In this document: positions 48,556 through 59,050 of the stretch, piece after piece
How the letters are laid out: every line of letters begins with the position of its first letter
Position numbering within the stretch: the first letter of the stretch is position 1
Program-made: the position numbers and the translations under genes
The notes under the pieces: model-generated
Databases searched by the model: none
What the model saw: the letters and a program-made list of their open reading frames with translations, nothing else
Told to the model about the DNA's origin: nothing
Assembly (NCBI GenBank): GCA_002794735.1
Contig: NBAZ01000011.1
Location: 186,001 to 250,000 of the forward strand
Source of the DNA: Pyrrhoderma lamaoense
Taxonomy: Eukaryota > Basidiomycota > Agaricomycetes > Hymenochaetales > Hymenochaetaceae
Length of the DNA stretch: 64,000 nucleotides
Reading direction: 5' to 3'

Positions 48556-49825
48556 ATGCATTCTTGCATGCTTCATGCCTTTGCGGTCCTTGCGGCTCTG
48601 ATTCTTACCCATATTCCAGTGCAAGCAGCTTCGTCATTGAGAGGGGCCGATTTTTCTTCACTTCCGCTGCTCGAGTCTACAGGTCAACGTTATTCGGATA
48701 GCGGTTCAACATTGGCTTTTGAGAACATTCTTGCTAATCATGACTTTAATCTCGCTCGTATACGTGTTTGGACAGCCGGAACGTACGACCAGGCTTATGC
48801 ACTTTCCTTAGCCAAGAGGGCAAAGGCCGCCGGAATGAAGTTGCTAATAGATCTACATTATAGCGACACGTGTATGCAACACATTCATTTTCGTCGGTAA
48901 CCAAGAGTTAATTTTCTGTCATCTTCAGGGGCCGATCCTTCGAAGCAAGGGATACCTTCATCATGGCCAACGGATCTCGACGGATTGAATACCCAAATTT
49001 ATACGTAATTATGGCAGTCCTATTTTAATTCTAACTTTACTGAACAATTTCGATAAATAGATATACCAAGAATCTTGTATCTGCATTCTCTGCCCAGGGG
49101 ACTACAATTGACTACATCCAACTTGGGAATGAGATTAATGATGGTCTTCTCTGGCCAGTCGGACGCATAAGTGTCAATGGCTTTCAGCCCGCTTCTGAAT
49201 TGCTGAACTCGGCTTTGCATGGAGTAAAGGACGCGGGCTCCTCTTCAACCAAAATTGTTATCCATATAGCCAATGGCTGGGACAGTAGTGACGTTTCTTG
49301 GTTTTTCAATGGAATATTCATATCTGGGGCTCTTGAGGCGGCTAACGTTGATATTTTCGGGTTTTCCTTTTACCCGTTTTACGGAACCGGGGCGACACTC
49401 AGTGCATTGAGTTCCAGTCTTTCGAGCATCATATCGAAATATAACAAGGTGATTATCACCTGTTCTCTACCCTATCAAGCTGCTAATAAAACGGTAATTG
49501 ACTAAAGGATGTCCTAATTGCGGAAACTGACTGGCCTGTATCATGCTCCGGAGTTACTCTTTCAGAGACCAGTATTCCTATTTCTGCCAGTGGCCAGCAG
49601 ACGTGGGTAAAAGATATCGAGAGTGTTCTGTCTGGCCTTTCTAATAGCCATGGGCTGGGCGTAGTATACTGGGAGCCGGGCTGGATCGGTAATGCAGGAC
49701 TTGGAAGCTCTTGCTCGGTGCGTCATAAACTATCTACTTTTCCATGTCCTTCTGATAGGTTGTTACAGGATGCGTTACTTGTCGACAGCTCTGGTGCAAC
49801 CCGTTCATCTATTAATTTATTCTAA
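48556..49825 (+). CDS. Secreted arabinogalactan endo-beta-1,4-galactanase, GH53
   Basis: Cleaves beta-1,4-galactan side chains of pectin outside the cell. The start gives a signal peptide (HAFAVLAALILTHIPVQAAS). The GH53 core follows: RGADFSSLPLLESTGQRYSD, ARIRVWTAGTYD, LLIDLHYSDTWADPSKQG, the acid/base Glu in YIQLGNEINDGLLWP, NVDIFGFSFYPFYGTGA, and the nucleophile Glu in VLIAETDWPVSC, then GVVYWEPGWIGNAGLG. It ends SSGATRSSINLF. Four introns: after ...SDT (within a Trp codon), after TQIYT, after SKYNK and after GSSCS, all GT-AG. All catalytic residues are present and the length (~330 residues) is normal. It is first in a co-directional run with the monooxygenase at 50135, the hydrolase and the phosphatase. 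Confidence 0.9.
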
Positions 49826-50134
49826 CATGTATCTCTACTATTTTGATATGCCTGGGGTAATTTTATAAGTTCTTGATCAGATGACCAATCATCTTGTGAT
49901 AACTGTTTGATCAGGAGGCTGGTATTGGTTACCACATATGGCAATTCAGGTTCAAACTGTAAATTCCTTACTATCTCACGCGCATAACCCCCGTACAGAT
50001 CTCAGGATTCACTGTTGTTTTATATGATCATGAGAAATTGTGATTGGTAAACCTTTCTCCCAAGGAAGGATAATATAATGTATGTTGACTGAAAGCCACG
50101 ACGATACCCACCTCCGAACTTCGGTCCAGTACGC

Positions 50135-52870
50135 ATGGAATCCTTCAAACAAATCTTCAAGCCTCTATTTATTACAAAGAAAGAGGGGAAATCAGTCCTT
50201 GAATCCCGTCCAGTAGATGATAGTCCTTCGACAATCTCACATAAATCAGAAAGTGAAAGTAATCTAACATCTGGTCCTAGTAAACAGCTTGAGGCTGGTC
50301 CAGAGAAGCCGGATCTGCAGAGTCCCCGAGTATCTAGCTTCCAACTGGGAAGTTTCTGCATTGACGATGCTAGACCAATGAGGGTTGTGACCATTGGGGC
50401 TGGCTTCAGCGGCATCATTGCTGGAATTCGGTGCGTATCCTACATGACCATCGGTGGTGCGAATAACATAGATCTAAACTCTGATATATTCAGATTTCCT
50501 CAAAGAATGAAAAACATAGAGTTTGTGATATATGAGAAAAACGCGGGTATAGGAGGGACATGGTACTCCAATAAATATCCTGTTGGGTGCAACCTATCTA
50601 CTAGATAACCCACTATCGCTAATTTAGGTATAGGGTTTAGCATGTGATATCCCATCGCACTGTGTAAGATGATTATGTTAGTACTAATACATTACTTACT
50701 AAAAAGATCTTTTTATAGTACCAACTATCATTCGAGGAAAACGTGATTCTTTAAATCTCGTACTGGACACGAAGACGGACTAGCTAACTTGAACTAGACA
50801 GAATGGTCTTCCTTCTATGCTCCTGGACCGGAGATTCGGTCAGACCTGGAAAGAATAGTAGAGAAGTACAAACTCATGCGCTATATCAAGCTCAGGCATG
50901 AGCTTATCCATGCTCGTTATGACGAAGATGCTGGTAAATGGCATTTAAAGATACGCCGTCCTGCTTCAGACTTTACTCCGGAAAACGAAAAATACGAGAT
51001 TATTGAGGACATAGCGGATTTCGTTATGGCTGGAATGGGGGGCTTGAGTCGCTGGAGTTGGCCAGATATAGATGGACTTAAGGATTTCAAGGGGAAGATC
51101 ATGCATTCTGCAGATTGGGATATGCAAGAACAGATAGTTGGGAAGCAAGTGTAAAGGACTGGACGGATAAGAAAGTCGGAGTGATAGGCGTAGTAAATAA
51201 ACTTTATATACAGAAGTCTCTTTATACTCCCAACTAACGAAGACAATGTTTATATCTTGCAGGGCTCATCTGCGCTACAAATGGTTCCTGCTCTCCGGCC
51301 GCACGTGAAGCATATATTCAACTATGTTCGTGGAAAAACTTGGCTTTCTCCTCCATTTGCGTCAAACAAGCTCTCAGAGCTGATGAAATGCGATCCTGGA
51401 GCTGAGAACTGTGAGTCTTCGATTGTCATTCATTCAGAATCTTATTTCAATGAATTGGCTATAGACGCATTTACCGAGAAGGATCGAGAGACTTTTAAAG
51501 ACCCGCAGGTCTATAGAGCATTCAGACACGATCTTGAATCAGAGTTGAATGTATGATCTTCTTCGAGTACTATCTAACCGATTCTCATATGCATACTACT
51601 AGGCTGTCCACTTTGCGACAATAAAGGACTCGGAGATGCAGAAGGGTGCTCGCGAATTGTTTAAAGAAAACATGGTAAAGAGACTACAGAAGAAGCCGTG
51701 GATTGCGGATCATTGTATGTTAACAAGTTACTCGAGTGGATTCAAGCCATATGACTCACGCGTTATTAGTGATTCCGGACTTTCCTGTAGCTTGCAGGCG
51801 CTTGACTCCAGGACCAGGCTATCTCGAAGCCCTCTGTGAAGATAATGTATGATGTCCTAGTAATACTTAGTTGTTTATATCGCTAATACTAAACTAGGTA
51901 GACTTTGTTACAACTCATATCAAAAGGATCACAGAGACTGGTATAGAATTGGTGGATGGGACACAACATGACCTCGATGTCATTGTATGTGCTACTGGTG
52001 AGTAATAGGATGGTTTTCGTTATACCTGGATATCAAGACAACGCTCTTTCAGGGTATGATACATCATGGCTTTACCCATTCACCGTGGTTGGGCGTAATG
52101 GACAAACCCTCAATGATCGTTTTACTCCTCATCCCGAGACGTACTTGACGATCTGTACCGATGGCTTCCCTAATTGGTTCATGGCTCTCGGGCCAAATTC
52201 AGGTATTGGATCAGGTTCACTGCTAGTGATGCTTGAGCGCCAGATTGAGTACGCCATTGCGGCTGCAAAAAAGCTTCAACGGGAACATTTGAAAAGTATT
52301 GAAGTGAAAAAGGATGCTGTTGCCGATTTTGATGAATACCTCGAGGTGTGAGCCATATGTTGATTCCAAATAAGTAAACCACTGACAAAAATCTTTCAGC
52401 ATTATTTCCCAACTGTATGTTTTTTTATTGATCTAAGACTCCATATCAGTTGATGATATCACTGGCCTACTAGACCGTATATAGCGAAAAATGTCGTTCC
52501 TGGTATAAAATGGGTAAGGAAGAGGGTCGCGTTGTAGGACTCTGGCCGGGGTCTTGTCTTCATTCCATACGAACTTTCGAACATCCCCGCTGGGAGGACT
52601 ATAAATACGAACCACTTGATGATACAAAGACAAATAATCGCTTTTTCTGGCTCGGAGACGGTTCCACGCATAATGAGAAACATATGACGGGAGACCGTAA
52701 GCTTATAGTCCTTGATTGTCCTCATTTGCAACCTAACACGGTAAAAATAGGAGCATGGTATCTTAATCCTGAAGAAGTTGATTATCCTCCTGGTGAGTGA
52801 AGCCCGTTTCCTTTGGTGACGTTACCATCTAACTTGTTGTGAATTAACCTTTTTCACAGTCCCACAATAA
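50135..52870 (+). CDS. Flavin-dependent monooxygenase, Baeyer-Villiger type
   Basis: FAD- and NADPH-dependent oxygenase that would insert oxygen next to a ketone, giving an ester or lactone. After a ~75-residue N-terminal extension (Ser-rich) comes the FAD Rossmann motif RVVTIGAGFSGIIAGI, then EKNAGIGGTWYSNKYP, ACDIPSHCYQLSF and EWSSFYAPGPEI. The Baeyer-Villiger fingerprint is seen as FKGKIMHSADWD (FxGxxxHxxxW followed by Asp rather than Pro). The NADPH motif is VGVIGVGSSALQMVPAL, and the second FAD loop is ELVDGTQHDLDVIVCATGYD. The C-terminus includes FFWLGDGSTHNEKHMTGD and ends in VPQ. I count about ten short introns. One base seems missing near 51129 (GAACA where GAAACA is expected), between HSADWDMQE and DSWEASVKDW. 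The splice after NKYP is unusual (GTTGGG donor). Substrate unknown. Confidence 0.85.
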
Positions 52871-53201
52871 TGGCATTTGGGCTGTGGATGGGTTGTGCTT
52901 TAGTGAATCACTATGTATGTGTTATGTACACTTGAACCTTATTTTTGCTCTATATGTTGCCATACTAGTCGTGTCCATCTTGACATGTTGAGAAGAATGT
53001 ACTGAGTTACAAACTCAGTTTCTTAATTTATAGTGGAAGTACCTCATAGAATTACTAGAAAATTATGTTTACATGTAACCATTCGTTAATCGTGCATTCG
53101 TCCGATTTACGCGTAAGTGTTGATGACATGATCGTACAAATACGTTATACGTAAGTTGAGTACAAAGCCGCTAGTAATGTAGATTCATATGCTAAAAGAT
53201 C

Positions 53202-53209
53202 TATAAATA
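53202..53209 (+). promoter_or_regulatory. TATA box of the dienelactone-hydrolase-family gene
   Basis: TATAAATA, 48 bases before the start at 53257. Using it would exclude the upstream in-frame ATG at 53221 as a realistic start. Confidence 0.45.
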
Positions 53210-53256
53210 CACTCAAATAGATGAGACTTCTCCCATCGAACTCTTTCGTTACAATC

Positions 53257-54430
53257 ATGAGCTTTAACTTCTGCGAACATTGTACTTCTGGTAGAGTGCT
53301 CCCAGGAGAGCCAAAGGGTGAAATGCGTGGTGATGCATATTTTTCAGCGGGTCCTGCTGAACTCAAGGAACGTAATAAAGCAACAGCCATAATATTTCTA
53401 ACAGATATATTTGGGCTACCTTTGAAGAACTCCAAAATCGTTGCTGACCAAATTGCTGAGAAGGCTGGTTGTGACGTTTGGATCCCAGACCAATTTGCAG
53501 GTAGTATCAAACGTTAAGTCTACGAAGACTATGAATTCACTTTAAGTTGTAATATGCTAAGGAAATCCTATCGTCGGACCGGAGGAGCTGGACGATAAGA
53601 TTCCTTCGAGACCAGGAATGTCGCTGCCCTGGACGGCGAAGCTATCTCTCGTATTCTTAATCATCACTCGACTGCACAGGTATCTTAGTAATAGGCCTTA
53701 CGTTGTTGATACTCGTATAAAGTCTGTAAGTCTATGGCACTTTATCACCACAAGTATCTTGTTTAGTTGTGTTTCTTTTTTATAGTTTGTCGAGAAGTTG
53801 AAGGCTGAGTACCACTATACTAAGTTAGGTACTGTTGGGTGAGCAAAATTTAGTTTGGGGTAAGGTCCTGTTTTAAACAAGCTCTTTTCTTCAAAGATAC
53901 TGTTTTGGGGGTATGCTTCGAAATTTAAACCTCGATTCAGCAAGCTGAATTTACTGCAGGCTCGACTGCGATCAGGCTTTCGGCCGATCCAAACCACATC
54001 TTTGATTCTGCTGTTATAGCCCATCCTGGTGGTGGTTTCAATCTGGATCATATAAGATCATTAAAAGTGCCATCCCTGTGGCTCTGTGCAGAAGGTAGAT
54101 TTCAGATAGTACTACTCGTAGGAACTCGTTTTCATTCTATTTTTACTTCGTCTCAGAGGATCACCTGTTCAAATTGAAAGACGAAGCCGAGGCCGTACTT
54201 GCTGCACGTAAAGGCAAACCCGACTATGTTGAATATGAGTTTATACAATATAAGGGTAAGAAATATATCCGTTCACTCCAACCTTTTCCCCCAGATCTAC
54301 AATACTACATCTAGGTACCGTGCACGGATTTGCCGTTCGACCAGACTTGTCAATTCCGGAAGCTAAGGAAGGATTTGAACAGGCGTTTGCCTCAACAGTT
54401 GAATGGTTTAAGAAAACTCTTGATCTCTAG
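53257..54430 (+). CDS. Dienelactone hydrolase family protein
   Basis: Alpha/beta hydrolase of the carboxymethylenebutenolidase type, which opens lactone or enol-lactone rings. I chose MSFNFCEHCTSGRVLPGEPK as the start because it matches the usual fungal N-terminus; an in-frame ATG 36 bases upstream adds an atypical leader. Landmarks: AIIFLTDIFGLPLKNSKIVA, CDVWIPDQFAGNPI, SNRPYVVDTRIKSFVEKLKA, the nucleophile Cys in GYCFGGSTAIRLS (a tiny exon carries most of it), FDSAVIAHPGGGF, the acid in SEEDHLFKLK and the His in GTVHGFAVRPD. It ends KKTLDL. The Cys-Asp-His triad is complete. The gene starts 387 bases after the monooxygenase stop on the same strand, an attractive partner for a lactone-forming Baeyer-Villiger enzyme. 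Confidence 0.88.
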
Positions 54431-54663
54431 TATTTGCTTCCTTGTCTGTACCTGTGGTTGCGATATTCATGAAATGTTGTTCGTAATACTTTCAATAATC
54501 TCTCACAGTACCATGAATATGCTGTTCCCATTGTAGTCCGTTGTTGTAGGCTGAATTCAAATTTCAGTGACATAAATCATGTATGAATAAGTAATCTTGG
54601 CCGACTCAAACGGGAAAATCGGGTTATCAAAAATTTGGATCGACCGTTTCTTTCGGGACTATC

Positions 54664-55692
54664 ATGTCAGAAGCATCCTTACTTCAAAGTCCTTCAAAAA
54701 TGATTGAATATGTCATATTTGATATGGATGGTTAGATTAGCAATGCTTTGGTTGAATACTTTTCACGAACTAGCATTTTTCCAAAGGGCTTCTTCTAGAT
54801 TCCGAGAGAATATATACCCAAGTCACAAGTTGAGTGTCCAAGTTTAATCTTTTTCTTACGGGAACAAGAACCTCAACTGAGCACAATCTTGTAATAGATA
54901 ACATATTGAAGGAGTATGGAAAGGAAATGACATGGGATATCAAGGCCGGGTTAATGGGGAAACGTTAGTTGTAACGTGTTTATCCACATATCCACATCCA
55001 TAAAAATATTCTAAGTTTATATATATGCACCGATATCTCGACAGCGGAACGACAAGCAGCCGAACACCTCCTTTCGTTCTTTCCTGGGATTCCTCTCACC
55101 ATTGACACTTATCTCCGTGAACGAGATGCGCAACAGGACATACTCTGGCCCGACGTGCCTGTTCTTCCTGGAGCCTTAAGACTCGTCAAGCACTTAAAGG
55201 CTTGTGGTGTACCAATCGCCCTTGCCACAGGCACTAGGAGAGAAAAATTCAAACTTAAGACGAGCAAACTAGGCGAGTTGTTTGACTGCTTTGATGGACG
55301 GATTGTGTGCGGAGACGATGACAAGATAAAAGGCCGTGGGAAACCTGCTCCAGATATTTTTCTTCTGGCTGCAAGAGAACTACTAGGCGTACCTGTAGGA
55401 ACGGAAGAAGATGGAAGCGCCGAAGAGTTAGGATGGAGAAAGAAGGGTCTCGTATTTGAAGATGCTATCCCAGGGGTACAGGCGGGTAAGAGAGCCGGTA
55501 TGAATGGTGAGTAGGCCTATTAGCATCAGCGAATGAGTTTTTCACTTAAGATACATCTTGGAAGTGGTTTGGGTGCCTGACCCTAATCTTCTTGAGGTTG
55601 AGTACTCAGGAGAGCACAAAGCTGATGCAATTCTTCGATCCTTAGAAGAATTTAAACCTGAGTTGTGGGGTCTTCCACCTTTTCCGTCATAG
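54664..55692 (+). CDS. HAD-superfamily phosphatase, HDHD1-like
   Basis: Phosphomonoesterase of the haloacid dehalogenase superfamily, close to pseudouridine-5'-phosphatase / GS1-like and glycerol-3-phosphatase-like proteins. Motif I is EYVIFDMDGLLLDSERIYTQ (nucleophile Asp then general acid Asp), split by an intron inside the Gly codon. The cap has KEYGKEMTWDIKAGLMGK and AAEHLLSFFPGIP. Motif II is IALATGTRREKF, motif III RGKPAPDIFLLA and motif IV GLVFEDAIPGVQAG, with metal-binding acids. It ends LWGLPPFPS. Five introns. All catalytic motifs are intact. It lies 233 bases after the hydrolase gene on the same strand; whether it shares their pathway is not shown by the sequence. Confidence 0.88.
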
Positions 55693-55875
55693 TGCTGTAC
55701 AGAATGAATGATAATGAGATATAATTTCAATATATAACCCCCTATATCTACGGCAGCTAGCGAATAGAGTTTGTTGAGCAGAAAACCTCTAGAATCATGC
55801 ATAACAGACCAAGGCTATACATGTATATCCTACTGCGTAAGGCGAATTGTAACCTGAAGATTGTATAGCCAAAAA

Positions 55876-56090
55876 CTATCCTTTGGTTAAAGGATTTCCC
55901 ACTTTTCTTTTAACGAATCTAACCTTATCACATCCATCATTATCTGCAAGTTCAACTACAGATATGCGGTTCACGCCTTCTTCGGCTAGTTCATACACCA
56001 CACAAATGTCCCTGATGGAGTTTGTTATAATTTGTTCTCATAAACTAATAACTTATATAACATTAAATTGCAACCTCAGCCGGTTCATGG
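55876..56090 (-). pseudogene. Possible small coding fragment (last exons of an unassigned gene)
   Basis: On the minus strand a coding-like exon reads DICVVYELAEEGVNRISVVE and continues ELADNDGCDKVRFVKRKV to a stop at 55876. A plausible intron (GTTGCA...CATCAG) links it to an upstream exon MNRLR, after an AG that looks like a splice acceptor. No further upstream exon was found before the stop of the BTB gene at 56202. It may be a tiny gene of about 50 codons or the remnant of a larger one. I do not recognise the family. Confidence 0.3.
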
Positions 56091-56201
56091 CTCGTTGTAC
56101 TCTAAAAAATAAAATGATCGTTCATCCGTAGTAACTAATCAAGGATGGAGATTATGCAGAATTTGTTCGCTAGAGTACCTATAATTGAAATAGAGCTTGA
56201 C

Positions 56202-57448
56202 CTAAACTGCATTGCAATCAAGGGAGATTACATCATACCCGGATGATTCTGTCATCCAAGGAAGAATAAGCTCAACCTGAGAGAGTATATATGGAATGTG
56301 AGTATGAGGCTGACTTCAATGTTGATGCCACTGACTTTGTCTATCTCTTTCGATATATGAGCATAAGTAAGCTCCCTGAACTTATCCCAAGACGTAAAGA
56401 CTATTTTCTTGCATTGATAGCACTTGCAAGAGTCAACGCAATCGGTTACTTCGGAGATCTTCAGGATATCTTGCCGTAGTGGAATATCCTCCAGCTTTGA
56501 CACAATATCATCACGCATTCGAACCCACCAGCCACAGGTATATTGGTTACATTCTTCACCACTTGCAGCGGAGTACACCTCAGTCTCTGCTTCTTCGCAG
56601 TCATTCGCATGACTGCACTGGGCTTCCGAGCGGAAGACCGAGGCATTAAGTACATTTTTGTAGAAATCCAAAGAAAAAAAGATTGTTTTCATGATGTTTG
56701 TGACACGCTGACGGTAGTTAAGAAGATGAAAATAGATGCTCCCGATATATGCGAAAGATATTTGCTATATATACGCCTATCGCTATTTGGTATACGGAGG
56801 AAAGCTCGAGCAGCAGAGCGGGCTTCAGTCTCGAAATGAAAGTGACTAGAAAGGGCGAAAAAAGATACAATATCAGATTCTGAAGGATCCTAGGGATGAT
56901 ACTAAGCTTTCAAAAACAGTCGATAACATCTGGGAGTTTACCTTTTTACATCTTTGTTCAATTATCCTATTATCGGAGATTAAGGGAAAACGTCCTTGCA
57001 ATGTTTTTCGCATATAAATTATAGCTTTGTCCATGCCGTACTTCATGGCTGCCTCGAGTACTTTGAATAGATGATCTAGATCCCGAGAATCCATATCCGG
57101 CGACGAAACGGGGTAAATAATCCGTAACAAAGAATCGAGAGTCTCACTTTCCTCTGGCATAGATTCGCATTCAGGCAGTATAAAGGAAGAGATGGCATTC
57201 CTCTCTGAGTAAGGAGTAACCGATCTGGTTTTCTCTCTTTCAACAAAGCTACGTTCGATAGAAGGTGAAGAGAGTGCTAGTATACAACGTGACACTCGAA
57301 ATTCTATTCCGTCGGAAGAACGAAGAATCATATCAGCACGTGGATCATTGAATGGATATGCGGCAGTGAGTCCTCCCGACTGAAAGGGCGTCTTGAGGTT
57401 AGCGTTCGCGGGTACAATTTCTCTACTCGTCATCATTTGGACAGGCAT
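56202..57448 (-). CDS. BTB/POZ-domain protein
   Basis: A BTB domain covers roughly residues 30-140: FNDPRADMILRSSDGIEFRV, SRCILALSSPSIERSF and the typical LLRIIYPVSSPDMDSRDLDH with VLEAAMKYGMDKAIIYMRK. After a first intron near 56950 comes HFHFETEARSAARAFLRIP and KYLSHISGASIFIFLT. The C-terminal part carries Cys-rich elements (CSHANDCEEAE, TCGWWVRMRDD, CKCYQCK) and ends ELILPWMTESSGYDVISLDC plus NAV. This matches a large agaricomycete family of BTB proteins of unknown role, probably protein-interaction or cullin-3-type adaptors. Exon borders around 56680-56620 are uncertain, because the frame around TTVSVSQTS meets a stop and must be spliced out. It is convergent with the phosphatase gene. 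Confidence 0.72.
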
Positions 57449-58253
57449 TTTGAGGCAAAGAGAAAGGAGATGATAACTTCGAGTGATGTGTCGATTTTAA
57501 CAACCAATCTGTTGTCCTGAAGTTATACTAGAACGAAGGTCGACTAAGCGCTGCACTGAAGATCGAAGACATAAATGCGTTATTAGGGCGAGTATCCAAT
57601 TACGCTCATCTGCCTTCTTCCAATAGAGATTTACACTTGATAGAATCGTCTGATTTTCCTGATAATCATTGAACGTTAAGTGGTTAAAGTTGAAAACAAG
57701 TAAGGTTTAATATCAACAAATCCCTTAGGTAGGCGTACACATCATAGAAGCAGAAAAGTCTAGTAAAACAGATATAGGACTTCAGGCATGTATCAAACCG
57801 CTCAATCCGTGGTTCCCCAAAAGTTTAGAACAAGGACTATGGTTCTTATCCTTCAGCATGTTGAGCTCAAATTTGATAGATACTAGACTGATTACATGTC
57901 ATAGATCTTCGTCAAGACGGGCACTCTACCTTTAACAATGGTGATTCTGTAGCTCCTCATGCTAAAGCAGGTGCACTAGGATAACAATTCCTGTTTTTCA
58001 GAGGATAAAACTGATGAATTCTCGCTGGGATATCAACGACAAAGAACAAAGACGATTGTGAAAGTACCGTTACTCAATTGTTTTCCCTTGCAGTTCTAGT
58101 GTCTGTGTGCTGACGGGGAGGAGACAAATAAAAGTCCGAATTAATATTAATGATTTTATATGACGGCCGCTAGTCTGAAGCGACGGTCCGATCGACTTTG
58201 GGAATTTCTACCAGTGAAACGAGTAGCGCGACATTACATAACACATTCATGTC
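57449..58253. other. Intergenic, nothing recognised
   Basis: About 800 bases upstream of the BTB gene. I see no convincing exon; it presumably holds the BTB promoter. Confidence 0.45.
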
Positions 58254-58992
58254 TCAGATTTCGGAAATTCTATACGTAAAGGTACGGTTAACGGTCAAAA
58301 AAGGCTTTATGATGTTGATGCGTTGACCTGAAACTAGTAGCTTATGAATAGCCCATCCGAAAACACCGTTGTACTCTGACGAGACAAATGTCAAGTTAAT
58401 GCGAATCTTGAGCATTGACAGCTGGAAATTTGTATAGCCATGGACCCGATGCAAATTGTCTCGTTGACAATCGCATGAAGCAAAAAGCTTTTTTGTCCCT
58501 TTCCATAGAAAATTCCTTTTCGTTTGAGAAGTCGGTGCTTAATTCTCCTCTTACTCCGTAAGTGCGTTAGTCCGTTTTTACCGGCATCATCCGCTACGAG
58601 AATGATAACACCTTGGGAAGCTTTGACCTTTAAGAGGTTATAAGGGGGGACAATTCTATCAGTTCCTAAGGAAGCTTCATCAATGCTCAAGTAATTCTCA
58701 AAGTAAATCTAGACGACATACTTGCGCTCAGTGCAATAATTTCTTTTATACCGATAGCCGCAGGCACCCAAGCGGATCTCTCACTCTCCGTCGCCCCTGC
58801 GTCCTTCCTACTCACCTCTCGGCAAGAGAAGAAGTATCGAGTTTCTTGTTGACCCTGCAGAATCACCATGAGCAGCGTCACATCTCTAGACAGCACTGTA
58901 TGATATCCGTTATACGTTAATCCTTCATCAAAGCTAATTGCATAATATTCCAGTTTGGCTGTATCTTTGTCGCAACAATGTACGATCATCAT
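58254..58992 (-). CDS. Hypothetical protein, uncertain gene
   Basis: Minus-strand frames read like protein over about 700 bases: MMIVHCCDKDTAKLEYYAIS and FDEGLTYNGYHTVLSRDVTL to GIKEIIALSA, then SIDEASLGTDRIVPPYNLLK with KVKASQGVIILVADDAGKNG, then LHRVHGYTNFQLSMLKIRIN to FTYRISEI. A GTATGT donor near 58728 and an AG acceptor near 58690 would join the first two, but the phase does not match exactly, and a further frame change is needed near 58470. I recognise no domain. It would be divergent from the DUF6534-type gene on the plus strand. Treat it as a weak prediction. Confidence 0.3.
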
Positions 58993-59050
58993 CTCACTTC
59001 ATTAATCTAAGGAATTGCTGTTTGAGCTCATTAAATTTTCCTTCCTCTAG

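Noticed and set aside
53221..53256. Upstream in-frame start for the dienelactone hydrolase
   Set aside because: It adds an atypical 12-residue leader and lies only about 12 bases from the TATA box, too close for a transcribed start codon.
48495..55692. Secondary-metabolite gene cluster around the monooxygenase
   Set aside because: No synthase, terpene cyclase, peptide synthetase, transporter or cluster regulator is present; a small catabolic grouping is the most that can be said.
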